A stretch of DNA of 64,000 nt from Pedobacter sp. MC2016-14 (GCF_020991475.1 NZ_JAJMPA010000001.1:2604001-2668000); one strand, 5' to 3'. Shown: positions 33,586-43,299, numbered from the stretch's first letter. Numbers and translations: made by a program. Notes: generated by a model from the letters alone, not told the origin.

Positions 33586-35231
33586 TGAAAAAAAATGTAT
33601 TAAAGGTCCATCCGTTGGACAATGTAATTGTAGCCCTTTCTGATCTAAAAGCAGGGGAAACAGTAACGCTACAGGGTGCAACTTATGTGCTTGTGGAAGA
33701 TATAGATGCCAAACATAAATTTTTCATGGCCGATATGGCTGCTGGTGAAGAAGTGTTGATGTATGGCACTTTAGTTGGTAAAACACAATATCCGGTAAGG
33801 GCCGGGGCAAGGATGAGTGTTGACAATGTGAAACATGCTGCTGCGCCTTATTATTTTAGACCGTATCATTACGAATGGCAGGCACCTGACGTATCTAAAT
33901 TTGAGGGGATGACCTTTAACGGCTACCACCGTAGTGATGGTACTGTGGGCACCGCAAATTACTGGCTTTTTATTCCTACTGTATTTTGCGAAAATAGAAA
34001 CCTTGATGTGATCCGCGAAGCCATGCACAACGAACTTGGGTACGCGGTAACAGAAAAATATAAATCCTATACGCATCAGTTGCTGCAAGCCTATAAAAAT
34101 GGTGCAGATACAGCTACACTGGAGCAAATTCCGATGACTTTTGAACCTGCTCATCCAGACAGGCCATTTAAAAATGTAGATGGAATTAAGTTTTTAAACC
34201 ATCAGGGTGGCTGTGGCGGAATCCGTCAGGACGCTGCGGTTTTAAGTAAATTGCTGGCAGCTTATGCAGATCATCCTAACGTTGCGGGTGTAACCGTGCT
34301 TAGCCTTGGCTGTCAGAATTTACAGGTTCAGGATTTTACTGAAGATTTGAAAGCAAGAAATCCTTTGTTTGATAAGCCGATGTTTATTTTCGAGCAGCAG
34401 CAGTCGCAAAGTGAAGAGCAATTGATTTCTGAAGCGATCCGCAAAACTTTTGAAGGATTAATTGAAGTTAATAAACTTGAGCGTGCACCTGCGCCATTGA
34501 GTAAAATGAACGTAGGTGTTAAATGTGGTGGAAGCGATGGCTTTAGCGGTATTTCCGCAAACCCTGCCGTGGGTTACTGCTCTGATTTATTGGTGGCGCT
34601 TGGCGCTAAAGTTTTGTTGGCAGAATTCCCTGAATTGTGCGGTGCAGAACAGAACATGATAGACAGGACAAAAGACGAACAAGCGGCAAAGAAATTTATC
34701 AACCTCATGCAGGCCTATAGTCAGTCTGCAGAAAATGCAGGTTCTGGTTTCCATATGAACCCTTCACCTGGTAACATTAAGGACGGACTGATTACGGATG
34801 CGATTAAAAGTAACGGCGCAGCAAAAAAAGGTGGTACCTCTCCAATTGAAGATGTACTGGACTATACAGAACGGGCTGTTAAAGACGGATTAAATCTTGT
34901 ATGTACGCCTGGAAACGACGTTGAGGCGACTACAGGTAAAGCTGCAAGTGGTGCTACATTGATCCTTTTTACCACAGGATTGGGTACGCCTACAGGAAAC
35001 CCGGTTTGTCCGGTAATTAAGGTAGCTACCAACAATGCGCTAACCAAACGCATGGGCGATATCATTGACATCAATACAGGTCCCGTAATTGAAGGGGAGA
35101 AAACCATTGAAGAAATGGGTGAAGATATTTTATTGTATTGCATTAAAGCGGCAAGCGGCGAGGTGATTCCAAAAGCCGTACTTTTAAACCAGGATGATTT
35201 CATTCCTTGGAAAAGAGGTGTATCTTTATAG
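33585..35231 (+). CDS. uxaA: Altronate dehydratase
   Basis: 548 aa, full length for the family. An N-terminal SAF-like domain (about 1-100, VHPLDNVIVALSDLKAGETVTL) is followed by the large catalytic part with GYHRSDGTVGTANYW, NHQGGCGG, VLSLGCQN, VGVKCGGSDGFSGISANPAVG and LTKRMGDIIDINTGPVIEGEKTIEE; conserved cysteines are visible in the GGCGG, LGCQN and VKCGG segments. It dehydrates D-altronate to 2-keto-3-deoxygluconate. It overlaps uxaB by one base. kduI follows 26 nt later. Confidence 0.95.
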   Translation: MKKNVLKVHPLDNVIVALSDLKAGETVTLQGATYVLVEDIDAKHKFFMADMAAGEEVLMYGTLVGKTQYPVRAGARMSVDNVKHAAAPYYFRPYHYEWQAPDVSKFEGMTFNGYHRSDGTVGTANYWLFIPTVFCENRNLDVIREAMHNELGYAVTEKYKSYTHQLLQAYKNGADTATLEQIPMTFEPAHPDRPFKNVDGIKFLNHQGGCGGIRQDAAVLSKLLAAYADHPNVAGVTVLSLGCQNLQVQDFTEDLKARNPLFDKPMFIFEQQQSQSEEQLISEAIRKTFEGLIEVNKLERAPAPLSKMNVGVKCGGSDGFSGISANPAVGYCSDLLVALGAKVLLAEFPELCGAEQNMIDRTKDEQAAKKFINLMQAYSQSAENAGSGFHMNPSPGNIKDGLITDAIKSNGAAKKGGTSPIEDVLDYTERAVKDGLNLVCTPGNDVEATTGKAASGATLILFTTGLGTPTGNPVCPVIKVATNNALTKRMGDIIDINTGPVIEGEKTIEEMGEDILLYCIKAASGEVIPKAVLLNQDDFIPWKRGVSL

Positions 35232-35257
35232 CCATTCAATTCAATTAAAAAGAAAGC

Positions 35258-36088
35258 ATGAAACTTATACAAGCGGTACATTCTGAAGATTTTATATCTT
35301 ATCCGACAGCAAAAATCAGAGAGCGGTTTTTACTGGACAATTTGAAAGAACTTGACAAGGCAAATTTTGCTTACGCCCATTATGACAGGATGATTACTGG
35401 TTTAATACATCCTGGTACTGAGGAAGTTGTTTTAGGTAATTATGATATTTTAAGAGCTGAATACTTTTTAGAACGACGCGAGATGGGCATCATCAACGTT
35501 GGTGGTAAAGGAAGTATTGAGGCTGATGGTGTAAGCTATGATTTAAATAAACTGGACGCCCTATACTTAGGAAAAGGTGTTAAAGAAGTGAAGTTTAGCA
35601 GCGTTAATGCTGCCGAACCTGCTGTATTTTATGCCTTGTCGGCACCTGCACATACTACTTATCCTACTACTCATTTGGCACATGCAGATGCTTTTTCTGC
35701 GCAGTTGGGTAGCTTGGAAACTGCAAACGAGCGTAAAATTGTTCGCTATATTCATAAAGATGGCATTCAGAGTTGCCAACTGGTTATGGGATTAACCATT
35801 CTTTCTAATGGTAGCGTATGGAATACAATTCCCCCACATACGCATGAGAGAAGAATGGAAGTTTACTTTTACTTTGACGTGGAAGAAGAGCACCGTGTAT
35901 TCCATTATATGGGTGAACCACAGGAAACCAGACACATTGTAGTGGCTAACCATGAAGCTGTATTGTCTCCAACATGGAGCATTCACGCAGGAAGCGGAAC
36001 TAAAAACTACAGTTTTATTTGGGGTATGGCTGGTGAAAACCTTGACTATGCGGATATGGATGTTGTAGCTGTAAAAGACGTAAAATAA
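35258..36088 (+). CDS. kduI: 5-keto-4-deoxyuronate isomerase
   Basis: 276 aa, cytosolic cupin. The zinc-site motif PPHTHERRMEVYFYFD and the later HIVVANHEAVLSPTWSIHAGSGTKNYSFIWGMAGENLDY are highly characteristic of KduI. It isomerises 5-keto-4-deoxyuronate, which arises spontaneously from unsaturated galacturonate released by the lyase and GH105 pair, to 2,5-diketo-3-deoxygluconate. The next gene, an SDR, overlaps by one base and is the natural candidate for the following reduction. Confidence 0.96.
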   Translation: MKLIQAVHSEDFISYPTAKIRERFLLDNLKELDKANFAYAHYDRMITGLIHPGTEEVVLGNYDILRAEYFLERREMGIINVGGKGSIEADGVSYDLNKLDALYLGKGVKEVKFSSVNAAEPAVFYALSAPAHTTYPTTHLAHADAFSAQLGSLETANERKIVRYIHKDGIQSCQLVMGLTILSNGSVWNTIPPHTHERRMEVYFYFDVEEEHRVFHYMGEPQETRHIVVANHEAVLSPTWSIHAGSGTKNYSFIWGMAGENLDYADMDVVAVKDVK

Positions 36089-36900
36089 TGGACGCATTTT
36101 CATTAAAAGATAAGGTTGTTATTGTAACCGGTGGTACAGGAGTTTTAGGTAATTCTTTTATCAATGCCGTAGTGGAAGCTGGCGGTAGCGTGGGTATTTT
36201 GGGCAGGAATGCCGATATTGCAAACGAAAGAGCAGATGCCATTAATAAAGCCGGTGGTAAAGCATTGGCCCTTGTAGCAGATGTAATGCAGGAAGATCAG
36301 CTGATTGAATGCAGAACTAAAATACTGGATCATTTTGGCCGTATAGATGGTCTTGTAAATGGTGCTGGTGGTAACCAACCTGAAGGGGTATTGATGCCAA
36401 ATGAAGATTTGTTTAACATGAACCTTGCCGGTATGAAAAAAGTAATGGACCTTAATTTATGGGGTACTGTTATTCCTACGCAGGTATTTGGAGAAAGCAT
36501 TGCGGCTACTGGAAACGGAAGTATTGTGAACATTTCTTCTATGAACTCAAAGAGGGCCATTTCCAGGGTACTAGGCTATAATTTAGGTAAAGCAGGTGTA
36601 GATTATTACAACCAATGGTTTGCGGTAGAACTGGCAAACCGTTATGGAGATAAAATACGCATGAATGCCATTGCGCCAGGTTTTTTCCTGACAGAACAAA
36701 ATAGAAAAATGCATTTAACGCCTGAAGGCGGATATACCGAGCGCGCCTCGATGGTAGTGGCACAAACTCCTTTTAAACGTTTTGGCAACCCTGATGAATT
36801 AAAAGGTGCTGTGGTTTGGCTATTGAGTGATGCCTCTAAATTTGTAACTGGTACCATGATTTGTGTGGACGGTGGTTTCTCTGTATTTGGAGGAGTATAG
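36088..36900 (+). CDS. SDR oxidoreductase, KduD- or mannonate-oxidoreductase-like
   Basis: 270 aa. Rossmann motif TGGTGVLGNSF (about 12-22), then GAGGNQPEG, NISSMNSKRAISRVLGYNLGKAG with the catalytic Tyr and Lys, and FVTGTMICVDGGFSVFGGV at the end. Position directly after kduI (one-base overlap) suggests 2-keto-3-deoxygluconate 5-dehydrogenase (KduD). The sequence, however, is closer in style to the SDRs annotated as D-mannonate oxidoreductase, with GILGRN and GAGGNxPEGV. No uxuA is present in the window, which favours the KduD role. The symbol is left open for this reason. Confidence 0.75.
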   Translation: MDAFSLKDKVVIVTGGTGVLGNSFINAVVEAGGSVGILGRNADIANERADAINKAGGKALALVADVMQEDQLIECRTKILDHFGRIDGLVNGAGGNQPEGVLMPNEDLFNMNLAGMKKVMDLNLWGTVIPTQVFGESIAATGNGSIVNISSMNSKRAISRVLGYNLGKAGVDYYNQWFAVELANRYGDKIRMNAIAPGFFLTEQNRKMHLTPEGGYTERASMVVAQTPFKRFGNPDELKGAVVWLLSDASKFVTGTMICVDGGFSVFGGV

Positions 36901-36951
36901 CGCAACATTGCATTAAAACATTGAAAATAATAACATCAAAATAAAGATTAA

Positions 36952-38352
36952 GTGAAAAAATTTCTGGACGAGAATTTCTTATTAAATAACGACACGGCGG
37001 TTACTTTGTATCATGAGTATGCTAAGGGAATGCCGATTATAGATTATCATTGCCACCTGTTGCCGAACCAGATTGCGGAAGATAAAAACTTCGAAAACTT
37101 AACCCAGGTTTGGTTGTATGGCGATCATTACAAGTGGCGTGCAATGCGTGCCAACGGTGTTGATGAATCTTACATCACCGGAGATAAGAGCGATTGGGAG
37201 AAATTTGAGAAATGGGCAGAAACCGTTCCTTATACTTTACGTAATCCGTTGTATCACTGGACGCATTTAGAATTGCAGCGTTATTTTGATGTTTATGATA
37301 TTTTATCTCCTGCAACAGCACGGAAAATTTATGATGAGTGTACCGCGAAATTGCAGACTCCAGAGTACTCTGTGCGTAACATGATGCGGAAGATGAAAGT
37401 GGAAGCTGTAGGCACCACAGATGATCCTATTGATGATCTTTCTTACCACCAGCAGATTAAAGCTGATGGATTTGAGGTGAAAATCTTACCAGCATTCCGT
37501 CCGGATAAAGCAATGAACGCGGATGATCTTCCTGCTTTAATGACTTACATTGGCAAACTGGAAGAAGTTTCCGGAATGTCTATTACTGATTTTGAAGGTT
37601 ACCTGGCTGCGCTTAAAAGCAGACACGATTATTTTGCTGCAAATGGCTGTTCTTTGTCCGATCACGGATTAGAGCAACTGTACGCTGAAGACTATACAGA
37701 GTCAGAATTAGAAGCTATTTTCTCTAAAATTCTTTCAGGTTCAGAGTTGTCTGCGCAGGAAGTGTTACAATTTAAATCTGCTATGCTGGTTTATTTTGCA
37801 CACTGGGATCATGAGAAAGGCTGGGTGCAGCAATTTCACCTGGGTGCATTAAGAAATAACAATGCAAGGATGCTGGCAAACTTAGGTCCGGATACAGGTC
37901 TGGATTCTATAGGTGATTTTTCTCAGGCCCAGAGTTTGTCTAAGTTCATGAACAAACTGGATTCAACAGATCAGTTGGCTAAAACCATACTTTACAACTT
38001 AAATCCCGCAGATAACGATTTATTTGCAACCATGATCGGAAACTTTAACGATGGTACAGTTGCCGGTAAAATCCAGTTTGGATCGGGCTGGTGGTTCCTG
38101 GATCAGAAACAAGGAATGATCAGTCAGCTGAATTCCCTTTCCAGCATGGGCTTGTTGAGCCGTTTTATTGGGATGCTTACAGATTCAAGAAGTTTCTTGT
38201 CTTACCCAAGACATGAATATTTTAGAAGGATTTTGTGTAATTTGCTGGGCGAAGATGTGGAGAACGGAGAAATTCCGGAGGATATGGAATTGCTGGGTAA
38301 AATGATTCAGGATATTTGTTATACAAACGCTAAAAACTATTTTAACTTTTAG
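36952..38352 (+). CDS. uxaC: Uronate isomerase (GTG start)
   Basis: 466 aa, starting at a GTG at 36952; no ATG is placed better, and VKKFLDENFLLNNDTAVTLYHEYAKGMPIIDYHCHLLP is the normal UxaC opening. It belongs to the amidohydrolase-like superfamily; the first His pair is in DYHCHL, and further motifs are TDDPIDDL, ILPAFRPDKA and the C-terminal MLTDSRSFLSYPRHEYFRRILC. It converts galacturonate to tagaturonate and glucuronate to fructuronate, the entry step for uxaB. The preceding gap is 51 nt; the kinase gene begins one nt after its stop. Confidence 0.96.
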   Translation: MKKFLDENFLLNNDTAVTLYHEYAKGMPIIDYHCHLLPNQIAEDKNFENLTQVWLYGDHYKWRAMRANGVDESYITGDKSDWEKFEKWAETVPYTLRNPLYHWTHLELQRYFDVYDILSPATARKIYDECTAKLQTPEYSVRNMMRKMKVEAVGTTDDPIDDLSYHQQIKADGFEVKILPAFRPDKAMNADDLPALMTYIGKLEEVSGMSITDFEGYLAALKSRHDYFAANGCSLSDHGLEQLYAEDYTESELEAIFSKILSGSELSAQEVLQFKSAMLVYFAHWDHEKGWVQQFHLGALRNNNARMLANLGPDTGLDSIGDFSQAQSLSKFMNKLDSTDQLAKTILYNLNPADNDLFATMIGNFNDGTVAGKIQFGSGWWFLDQKQGMISQLNSLSSMGLLSRFIGMLTDSRSFLSYPRHEYFRRILCNLLGEDVENGEIPEDMELLGKMIQDICYTNAKNYFNF

Positions 38353-38353
38353 A

Positions 38354-39388
38354 ATGGGAAAAGTTTTAAGTTATGGAGAATTGTTGCTTCGGATTTGTCC
38401 GGATGCAGAGGGCAGTTGGTTAAAAGAAAATGGCTTACCATTTTATGTAGGCGGTGCCGAACTTAATGTAGCTACAGCACTGGCGTTGTGGGAAGTCCCT
38501 TCCGCATATTTTACCGCCTTGCCAGATAATTTTATGAGCAAACAGCTTGTAGAATATGTAGATGAGCTAAAGATTGATACCTCTGCTATCCAATTTCAAG
38601 GTGATCGGATTGGATTGTACTACCTGCATAAAGGTAAAGACCTTAAAAATTCTGGTGTCATCTATGACCGTGCACATTCTTCATTTGCAGAGATTAAACT
38701 AAATACCATCAACTGGGATGAGGTTTTAAAAGATGTTTCCTGGTTTCACTTTAGTGCAATTTGTCCTGCTTTAAGTCAGGCCGCTGCAGATTTATGTGAA
38801 GAAGTATTGAAAGAAGCATCAGCAAGAAACATCAGCATCTCTATAGATTTAAATTACAGGGCCAAACTTTGGCAATATGGAAAACAACCGGGAGAGGTAT
38901 TACCTGCACTCGCTAAATATTGTACCCTAATTATGGGTAATCTTTGGGCAGCAGAAAGAATGCTGAATATCCCGGTAAGAGAAGGCCTGGTAGAGGAAGA
39001 CCAAAAGAAGGCTTACCTTGAACAGGCAAAAACCACATCAGAAGAATTGATGAAACAATATCCTAAATGTACAGCGGTAGCCAATACGTTTAGGTTTGAT
39101 GTAGGTAAAGGCATCAGGTATTATACTACGCTTTATACAGAGGGTAAATTGAATGTTTCTACAGAATATACCGCAGAAGCTATAGTAGACAAAGTAGGTA
39201 GTGGAGACTGTTACATGGCTGGTTTAATTTATGGCTTTTACAAGGAGCTGCCAGCGGCAGAAGTATTGGAGTTTGCTACAGCAGCAGCATTTAGTAAGCT
39301 TTTTGTAGAGAGCGATGCCACGAACATCAAAGCTGATGAGGTGAAAGAAAAAGTAAAGAATTATGTTAACGAAGCGGTAAGCTTCTAA
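38354..39388 (+). CDS. kdgK: 2-keto-3-deoxygluconate kinase (PfkB family)
   Basis: 344 aa, ribokinase fold. The N-terminal VLSYGELLLRICPD, GGAELNVATALALW and the C-terminal VDKVGSGDCYMAGLIYGF, where GSGD replaces the usual GAGD anion-hole motif, place it in the PfkB family. It phosphorylates 2-keto-3-deoxygluconate to KDPG, the point where the altronate and KduI branches meet. It starts one base after uxaC and is followed 8 nt later by the aldolase gene. Specificity is read from the operon rather than from sequence alone. Confidence 0.92.
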   Translation: MGKVLSYGELLLRICPDAEGSWLKENGLPFYVGGAELNVATALALWEVPSAYFTALPDNFMSKQLVEYVDELKIDTSAIQFQGDRIGLYYLHKGKDLKNSGVIYDRAHSSFAEIKLNTINWDEVLKDVSWFHFSAICPALSQAAADLCEEVLKEASARNISISIDLNYRAKLWQYGKQPGEVLPALAKYCTLIMGNLWAAERMLNIPVREGLVEEDQKKAYLEQAKTTSEELMKQYPKCTAVANTFRFDVGKGIRYYTTLYTEGKLNVSTEYTAEAIVDKVGSGDCYMAGLIYGFYKELPAAEVLEFATAAAFSKLFVESDATNIKADEVKEKVKNYVNEAVSF

Positions 39389-39396
39389 ATAAAGAT

Positions 39397-40062
39397 ATGA
39401 AAACCAAAGAAAGTTCATTAAAAGCGATTACAGACCAGGGCTTATTGCCATTGTTTTTTTATGAAGATGCTGAAGTAAGTTTAGACATCATTAGAACTCT
39501 GTATAAATCTGGAGTACGCGTTTTAGAATATACGAATAGGGGTAAGGCAGCTTTAGAAAATTTTAAATATCTGATTAAAGGTGTGGATGCTGAAATGCCA
39601 GATTTACATTTAGGTATAGGTACAATAAAAAACACCACAGAAGCGCAGGCATTTTTGGATGCTGGTGCTCATTTTATTGTTGCGCCAGTAGTAGATTTGG
39701 AAGTGTCTAAACTGACTCATGATGCAGGTTTACTTTGGGTACCTGGATGTTTTTCTCCTACAGAAATTAATCTTGCTCATCAGAATGGTGCTGGTTTAAT
39801 TAAGTTGTTTCCGGCAAATTTACTTGGACCTTCTTACTTATCTTCTATTAAGGAATTGTTTCAGGGACAGTTGTTTATTCCGACAGGTGGCGTAGAAATT
39901 GAAGCAACGAACATGAGCAACTGGTTTAAAGCTGGCGTGTGTGCTGTTGGAATGGGCAGTAAACTGATCAGTAAAGAGATATTGGAAACTAAAAATTACA
40001 ATGAACTTGCTGTATTAACTGCTAAAACCATTGAACTGGTAAAAACCAGCAGAATAGTTTAA
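39397..40062 (+). CDS. eda: KDPG / 4-hydroxy-2-oxoglutarate aldolase
   Basis: 221 aa, TIM barrel class I aldolase. RVLEYTNRGKAALENF holds the conserved Glu, Thr and Arg region, LGIGTIKNTTEAQAFLDAGAHFIVAP follows, and the Schiff-base lysine is Lys136 in GLIKLFPANLLG, with PTGGVE near the end. It splits KDPG into pyruvate and glyceraldehyde-3-phosphate. The next metabolic gene in the operon, gapN, can use that aldehyde. Spacing to the transporter gene is 39 nt. Confidence 0.94.
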   Translation: MKTKESSLKAITDQGLLPLFFYEDAEVSLDIIRTLYKSGVRVLEYTNRGKAALENFKYLIKGVDAEMPDLHLGIGTIKNTTEAQAFLDAGAHFIVAPVVDLEVSKLTHDAGLLWVPGCFSPTEINLAHQNGAGLIKLFPANLLGPSYLSSIKELFQGQLFIPTGGVEIEATNMSNWFKAGVCAVGMGSKLISKEILETKNYNELAVLTAKTIELVKTSRIV

Positions 40063-40101
40063 ACCCTTTAATAGACAAAGCAACCATAACCAAATATAAT
40101 A

Positions 40102-41541
40102 ATGAAAGAAAATAAAAAGAGCAGTTACAGGTGGACCATATGTTTACTGTTGTTTCTTGCAACCACAATAAATTATTTAGACAGACAGGTACTCTCGTTA
40201 ACATGGACTGATTTTATTAAACCAGAATTTCACTGGGATAATAACGATTACGGAAATATAACGGCTCTATTTTCTATTTTCTATGCCATATCTATGCTTT
40301 TCGCGGGCCGTTTGGTAGATAAGCTGGATACAAAAAAAGGTTTTCTCTGGGCAATTGGCGTATGGTCAGTTGGTGCATGTTTACACGCTTTTTGTGGTAT
40401 TGCTACTGCCGGAATTATTACTGGAAATTGGTTTGTAGGCTTTGAAGGTGCCAAAGATATCATTGAAGGCGTAAACAATACCGGGATGGTTGTTTCGGTT
40501 AGTGTAACCTTATTTATTTTTGCACGTTTTGTATTGGCTGTTGGAGAGGCTGGAAACTTTCCTGCTGCCATTAAAGCAACCGCAGAATATTTTCCTAAAA
40601 AAGACAGGGCATTTGCCACCAGTATTTTTAATGCAGGCGCAACAGTTGGCGCTTTAGCCGCACCGATTACCATTCCTTTCATTGCCAAAGCTTATGGATG
40701 GGAAATGGCATTTATCATTATAGGTGCATTGGGTTTTGTGTGGATGGGACTGTGGGTATTTGTTTACAATAAACCTGAACTACATAAAAGAGTTAGTGCT
40801 GAAGAGCTGGCTTACATCCAACAAGATGTTATTGCAGATAGAAAACTGGTTGATTATGTAGAAGAGACAAAGGAAAAAGTTTCTTTTATTGACTGTTTTA
40901 AATTTAAACAAACCTGGGCTTTTGCTGTGGGTAAGTTTATGACTGATGGGGTGTGGTGGTTCTTTTTATTCTGGACACCTGCCTATTTAAAGTCGGTATA
41001 CGGAATGGATTCTACTCAAAGCGCGTTGCCTTTATTTGTGCTTTACATGATAACTTTGCTTTCTATTATTGGCGGTTGGTTGCCAACCTATTTCGTCGAT
41101 AAAAAAGGAATGAACCCATATGAGGGTAGAATGAGAGCGATGCTTATTTTTGCTTTTTTTCCGCTTTTAGCTTTAGCAGCACAACCTTTAGGTCACATTA
41201 CTTATTGGATTCCGGTAATTATTATCGGTATTGCAGGTGCCGCACACCAGGCTTGGTCGGCAAACATTTTTTCTACTGTTGGTGACATGTTCCCTAAAAA
41301 AGCCATTGCAACCATTACAGGTATTGGTGGTATGGCAGGTGGACTGGGTTCTTTTATCATTAATAAAGGCTCAGGTTTATTGTTTGATTACACCGGGAAG
41401 AATAATATCGTATTTATGGGCTTTAAAGGCGAAGAGGCAGGTTACTTTATCATCTTCTCTATTTGTGCTGTTTGCTATTTAATTGGCTGGAGCATTATGA
41501 AAACCCTGGTACCTAAATATGCACCTATAACAAATCTATAA
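40102..41541 (+). CDS. exuT: MFS hexuronate transporter (ExuT-like)
   Basis: 479 aa, twelve predicted membrane segments. The opening RWTICLLLFLATTINYLDRQVLSLTWTDFIKPEF is characteristic of the anion:cation symporter branch that includes ExuT and GudP; other marks are AVGEAGNFPAAIKATAEYFPKKDRAFATSIFNAGATVGALAAP and MKTLVPKYAP at the C-terminus. It should import galacturonate or glucuronate together with protons. Compared with E. coli ExuT (about 430-470 aa) it carries a short extra loop between the third and fourth segments (VGFEGAKDIIEGVNNTG). It is flanked by eda and gapN. Confidence 0.9.
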   Translation: MKENKKSSYRWTICLLLFLATTINYLDRQVLSLTWTDFIKPEFHWDNNDYGNITALFSIFYAISMLFAGRLVDKLDTKKGFLWAIGVWSVGACLHAFCGIATAGIITGNWFVGFEGAKDIIEGVNNTGMVVSVSVTLFIFARFVLAVGEAGNFPAAIKATAEYFPKKDRAFATSIFNAGATVGALAAPITIPFIAKAYGWEMAFIIIGALGFVWMGLWVFVYNKPELHKRVSAEELAYIQQDVIADRKLVDYVEETKEKVSFIDCFKFKQTWAFAVGKFMTDGVWWFFLFWTPAYLKSVYGMDSTQSALPLFVLYMITLLSIIGGWLPTYFVDKKGMNPYEGRMRAMLIFAFFPLLALAAQPLGHITYWIPVIIIGIAGAAHQAWSANIFSTVGDMFPKKAIATITGIGGMAGGLGSFIINKGSGLLFDYTGKNNIVFMGFKGEEAGYFIIFSICAVCYLIGWSIMKTLVPKYAPITNL

Positions 41542-41564
41542 TTTAAGACGCTCCAACCACCTAA

Positions 41565-43190
41565 ATGACTTTTCAAGAACAACTAGACTCGATCTTTGTT
41601 ACCGAAGATCAAATCCCTGAAGCTTTCCGATTATCGGAAGAGCTGAACCAAAGGGAGTATTTAAGCGATGGAGAAATGCGCACCTGGAATGGGGAAGTGC
41701 ATACTGTATTATCGCCCATTTGTATCCAGACACCAGAAGGTTTACAGCGTAAAGTGATTGGCACTTATCCGCTGTCTACACAAAAGGAAGCTATGGCATC
41801 ATTGGAAGCTGCAGAAAAAGCTTACAACAATGGAAGAGGCGAATGGCCAACCATGAGTGTGGCAGACAGGATTGCCTGTGTAGAGCGGTTTACCCGCCAG
41901 ATCATGGAGAAAAAAGATGAAGTGGTAAAGCTTTTGATGTGGGAAATCGGCAAATCGCATGGCGATTCTGTTAAGGAATTTGACCGTACCGTAGAATACA
42001 TCTATGCCACAATTGATGCTTTAAAAGACATTGACAGACAATCTTCAAGATTTAGCATTGAACAGGGGATTGTTGCCCAAATCAGGCGTTCACCTTTAGG
42101 TGTGGTACTTTGTATGGGGCCGTTTAATTATCCATTAAACGAAACTTTTACTACCCTGATCCCTGCATTGATTATGGGGAATACCATTTTATTTAAACCA
42201 CCTAAGCACGGTACTTTATTACATTATCCTTTACTTGAAGCCTTCAAAGATTGCTTTCCTAAAGGTGTAGTGAATACGATATATGGTCGCGGTAACGTGA
42301 TCATTCCAGATTTAATGAAATCTGGTAAAATTAACGTGCTTACTTTGATTGGTTCAAGCAAGGTTGCCAACGAACTTAAAAAATTGCACCCTAAAGTAAA
42401 TCGTCTTCGTGCTATTTTAGGATTGGATGCTAAGAATGCTGCTATCATTACAGCGGCGGCAGATGTATCTTTGGCAGTTCAGGAAACCGTATTGGGCTCT
42501 TTATCATTTAACGGACAACGTTGTACGGCGCTAAAAATAATCTTTGTACACCGCAGTTTGGCTGATGTGTTTTTAAAAGAACTGGAAGCTGCTGTAGCTA
42601 AATTGAAATTTGGTATGCCATGGGAAAGTGGTGTGGCTTTAACACCATTACCAGAGCCTCACAAACCTGCATTTCTAAAAGAATGTATTGATGATGCGAT
42701 AGCTCATGGTGCAGCAGTAATCAATGAAAATGGTGGTGCTACTAATGCCTCTTTCGTGTATCCGGCAATTGTATATCCTGTTAATAAGGATATGAAGTTG
42801 TATACCGAAGAGCAATTTGGCCCGGTAATTCCTGTTGTTCCTTTTGATGAGCTGGAAGAGACCATTGATTACCTGATTGAATCTACACACGGACAGCAAG
42901 TGAGTATTTTTAGTAATGACGATGAGGAAATTGCTGCTTTAATTGACCCACTGGTAAACCAGGTAAGTAGGGTAAACATCAACTGTCAATGTCAGCGCGG
43001 ACCGGATGTATTTCCTTTTACAGGTCGTAAAGACAGTGCAGAGGGTACGCTTTCTGTAGTAGATGCCTTACGCTCATTTTCAATCAGATCTTTGGTAGCT
43101 ACCAAGTTGAATGAGAAGAATAAACATTTGATTAATGAGATTGTGGACAGTAACAGTTCCAACTTTTTAAGTACAAAATATATATTTTAA
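41565..43190 (+). CDS. gapN: NADP-dependent, non-phosphorylating glyceraldehyde-3-phosphate dehydrogenase
   Basis: 541 aa, aldehyde dehydrogenase superfamily. Catalytic Cys320 lies in FNGQRCTALK, the motif that separates GapN-like enzymes from most other ALDHs; MGPFNYPLNETFTTLIPALIMGNTILFKPPKHG and EEQFGPVIPVVPFDEL are cofactor- and active-site segments. It oxidises glyceraldehyde-3-phosphate directly to 3-phosphoglycerate with NADPH formation, bypassing ATP production. As last gene of the uronate operon it would consume the aldehyde made by Eda and supply NADPH. A shared convergent terminator follows 79 nt after the stop. Confidence 0.9.
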   Translation: MTFQEQLDSIFVTEDQIPEAFRLSEELNQREYLSDGEMRTWNGEVHTVLSPICIQTPEGLQRKVIGTYPLSTQKEAMASLEAAEKAYNNGRGEWPTMSVADRIACVERFTRQIMEKKDEVVKLLMWEIGKSHGDSVKEFDRTVEYIYATIDALKDIDRQSSRFSIEQGIVAQIRRSPLGVVLCMGPFNYPLNETFTTLIPALIMGNTILFKPPKHGTLLHYPLLEAFKDCFPKGVVNTIYGRGNVIIPDLMKSGKINVLTLIGSSKVANELKKLHPKVNRLRAILGLDAKNAAIITAAADVSLAVQETVLGSLSFNGQRCTALKIIFVHRSLADVFLKELEAAVAKLKFGMPWESGVALTPLPEPHKPAFLKECIDDAIAHGAAVINENGGATNASFVYPAIVYPVNKDMKLYTEEQFGPVIPVVPFDELEETIDYLIESTHGQQVSIFSNDDEEIAALIDPLVNQVSRVNINCQCQRGPDVFPFTGRKDSAEGTLSVVDALRSFSIRSLVATKLNEKNKHLINEIVDSNSSNFLSTKYIF

Positions 43191-43269
43191 GGTTAATAGA
43201 TCTCTAGTTGCTACGGTCTGTAGAGTTAACAAAGTCTATTCATTCTTTAAGATGACGATAAAACATCAT

Positions 43270-43299
43270 AACACCGGGCAGAAATGTCCGGTGTTTCTA
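43270..43299. terminator. Convergent terminator between gapN and the LacI gene
   Basis: AACACCGGGCA at 43270-43280 pairs with TGTCCGGTGTT at 43285-43295 (11 bp, one G-U) around a GAAA tetraloop, and TCTATTTT follows. The stop codon of the minus-strand regulator is at 43297-43299, so one hairpin probably serves both operons. Confidence 0.85.
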
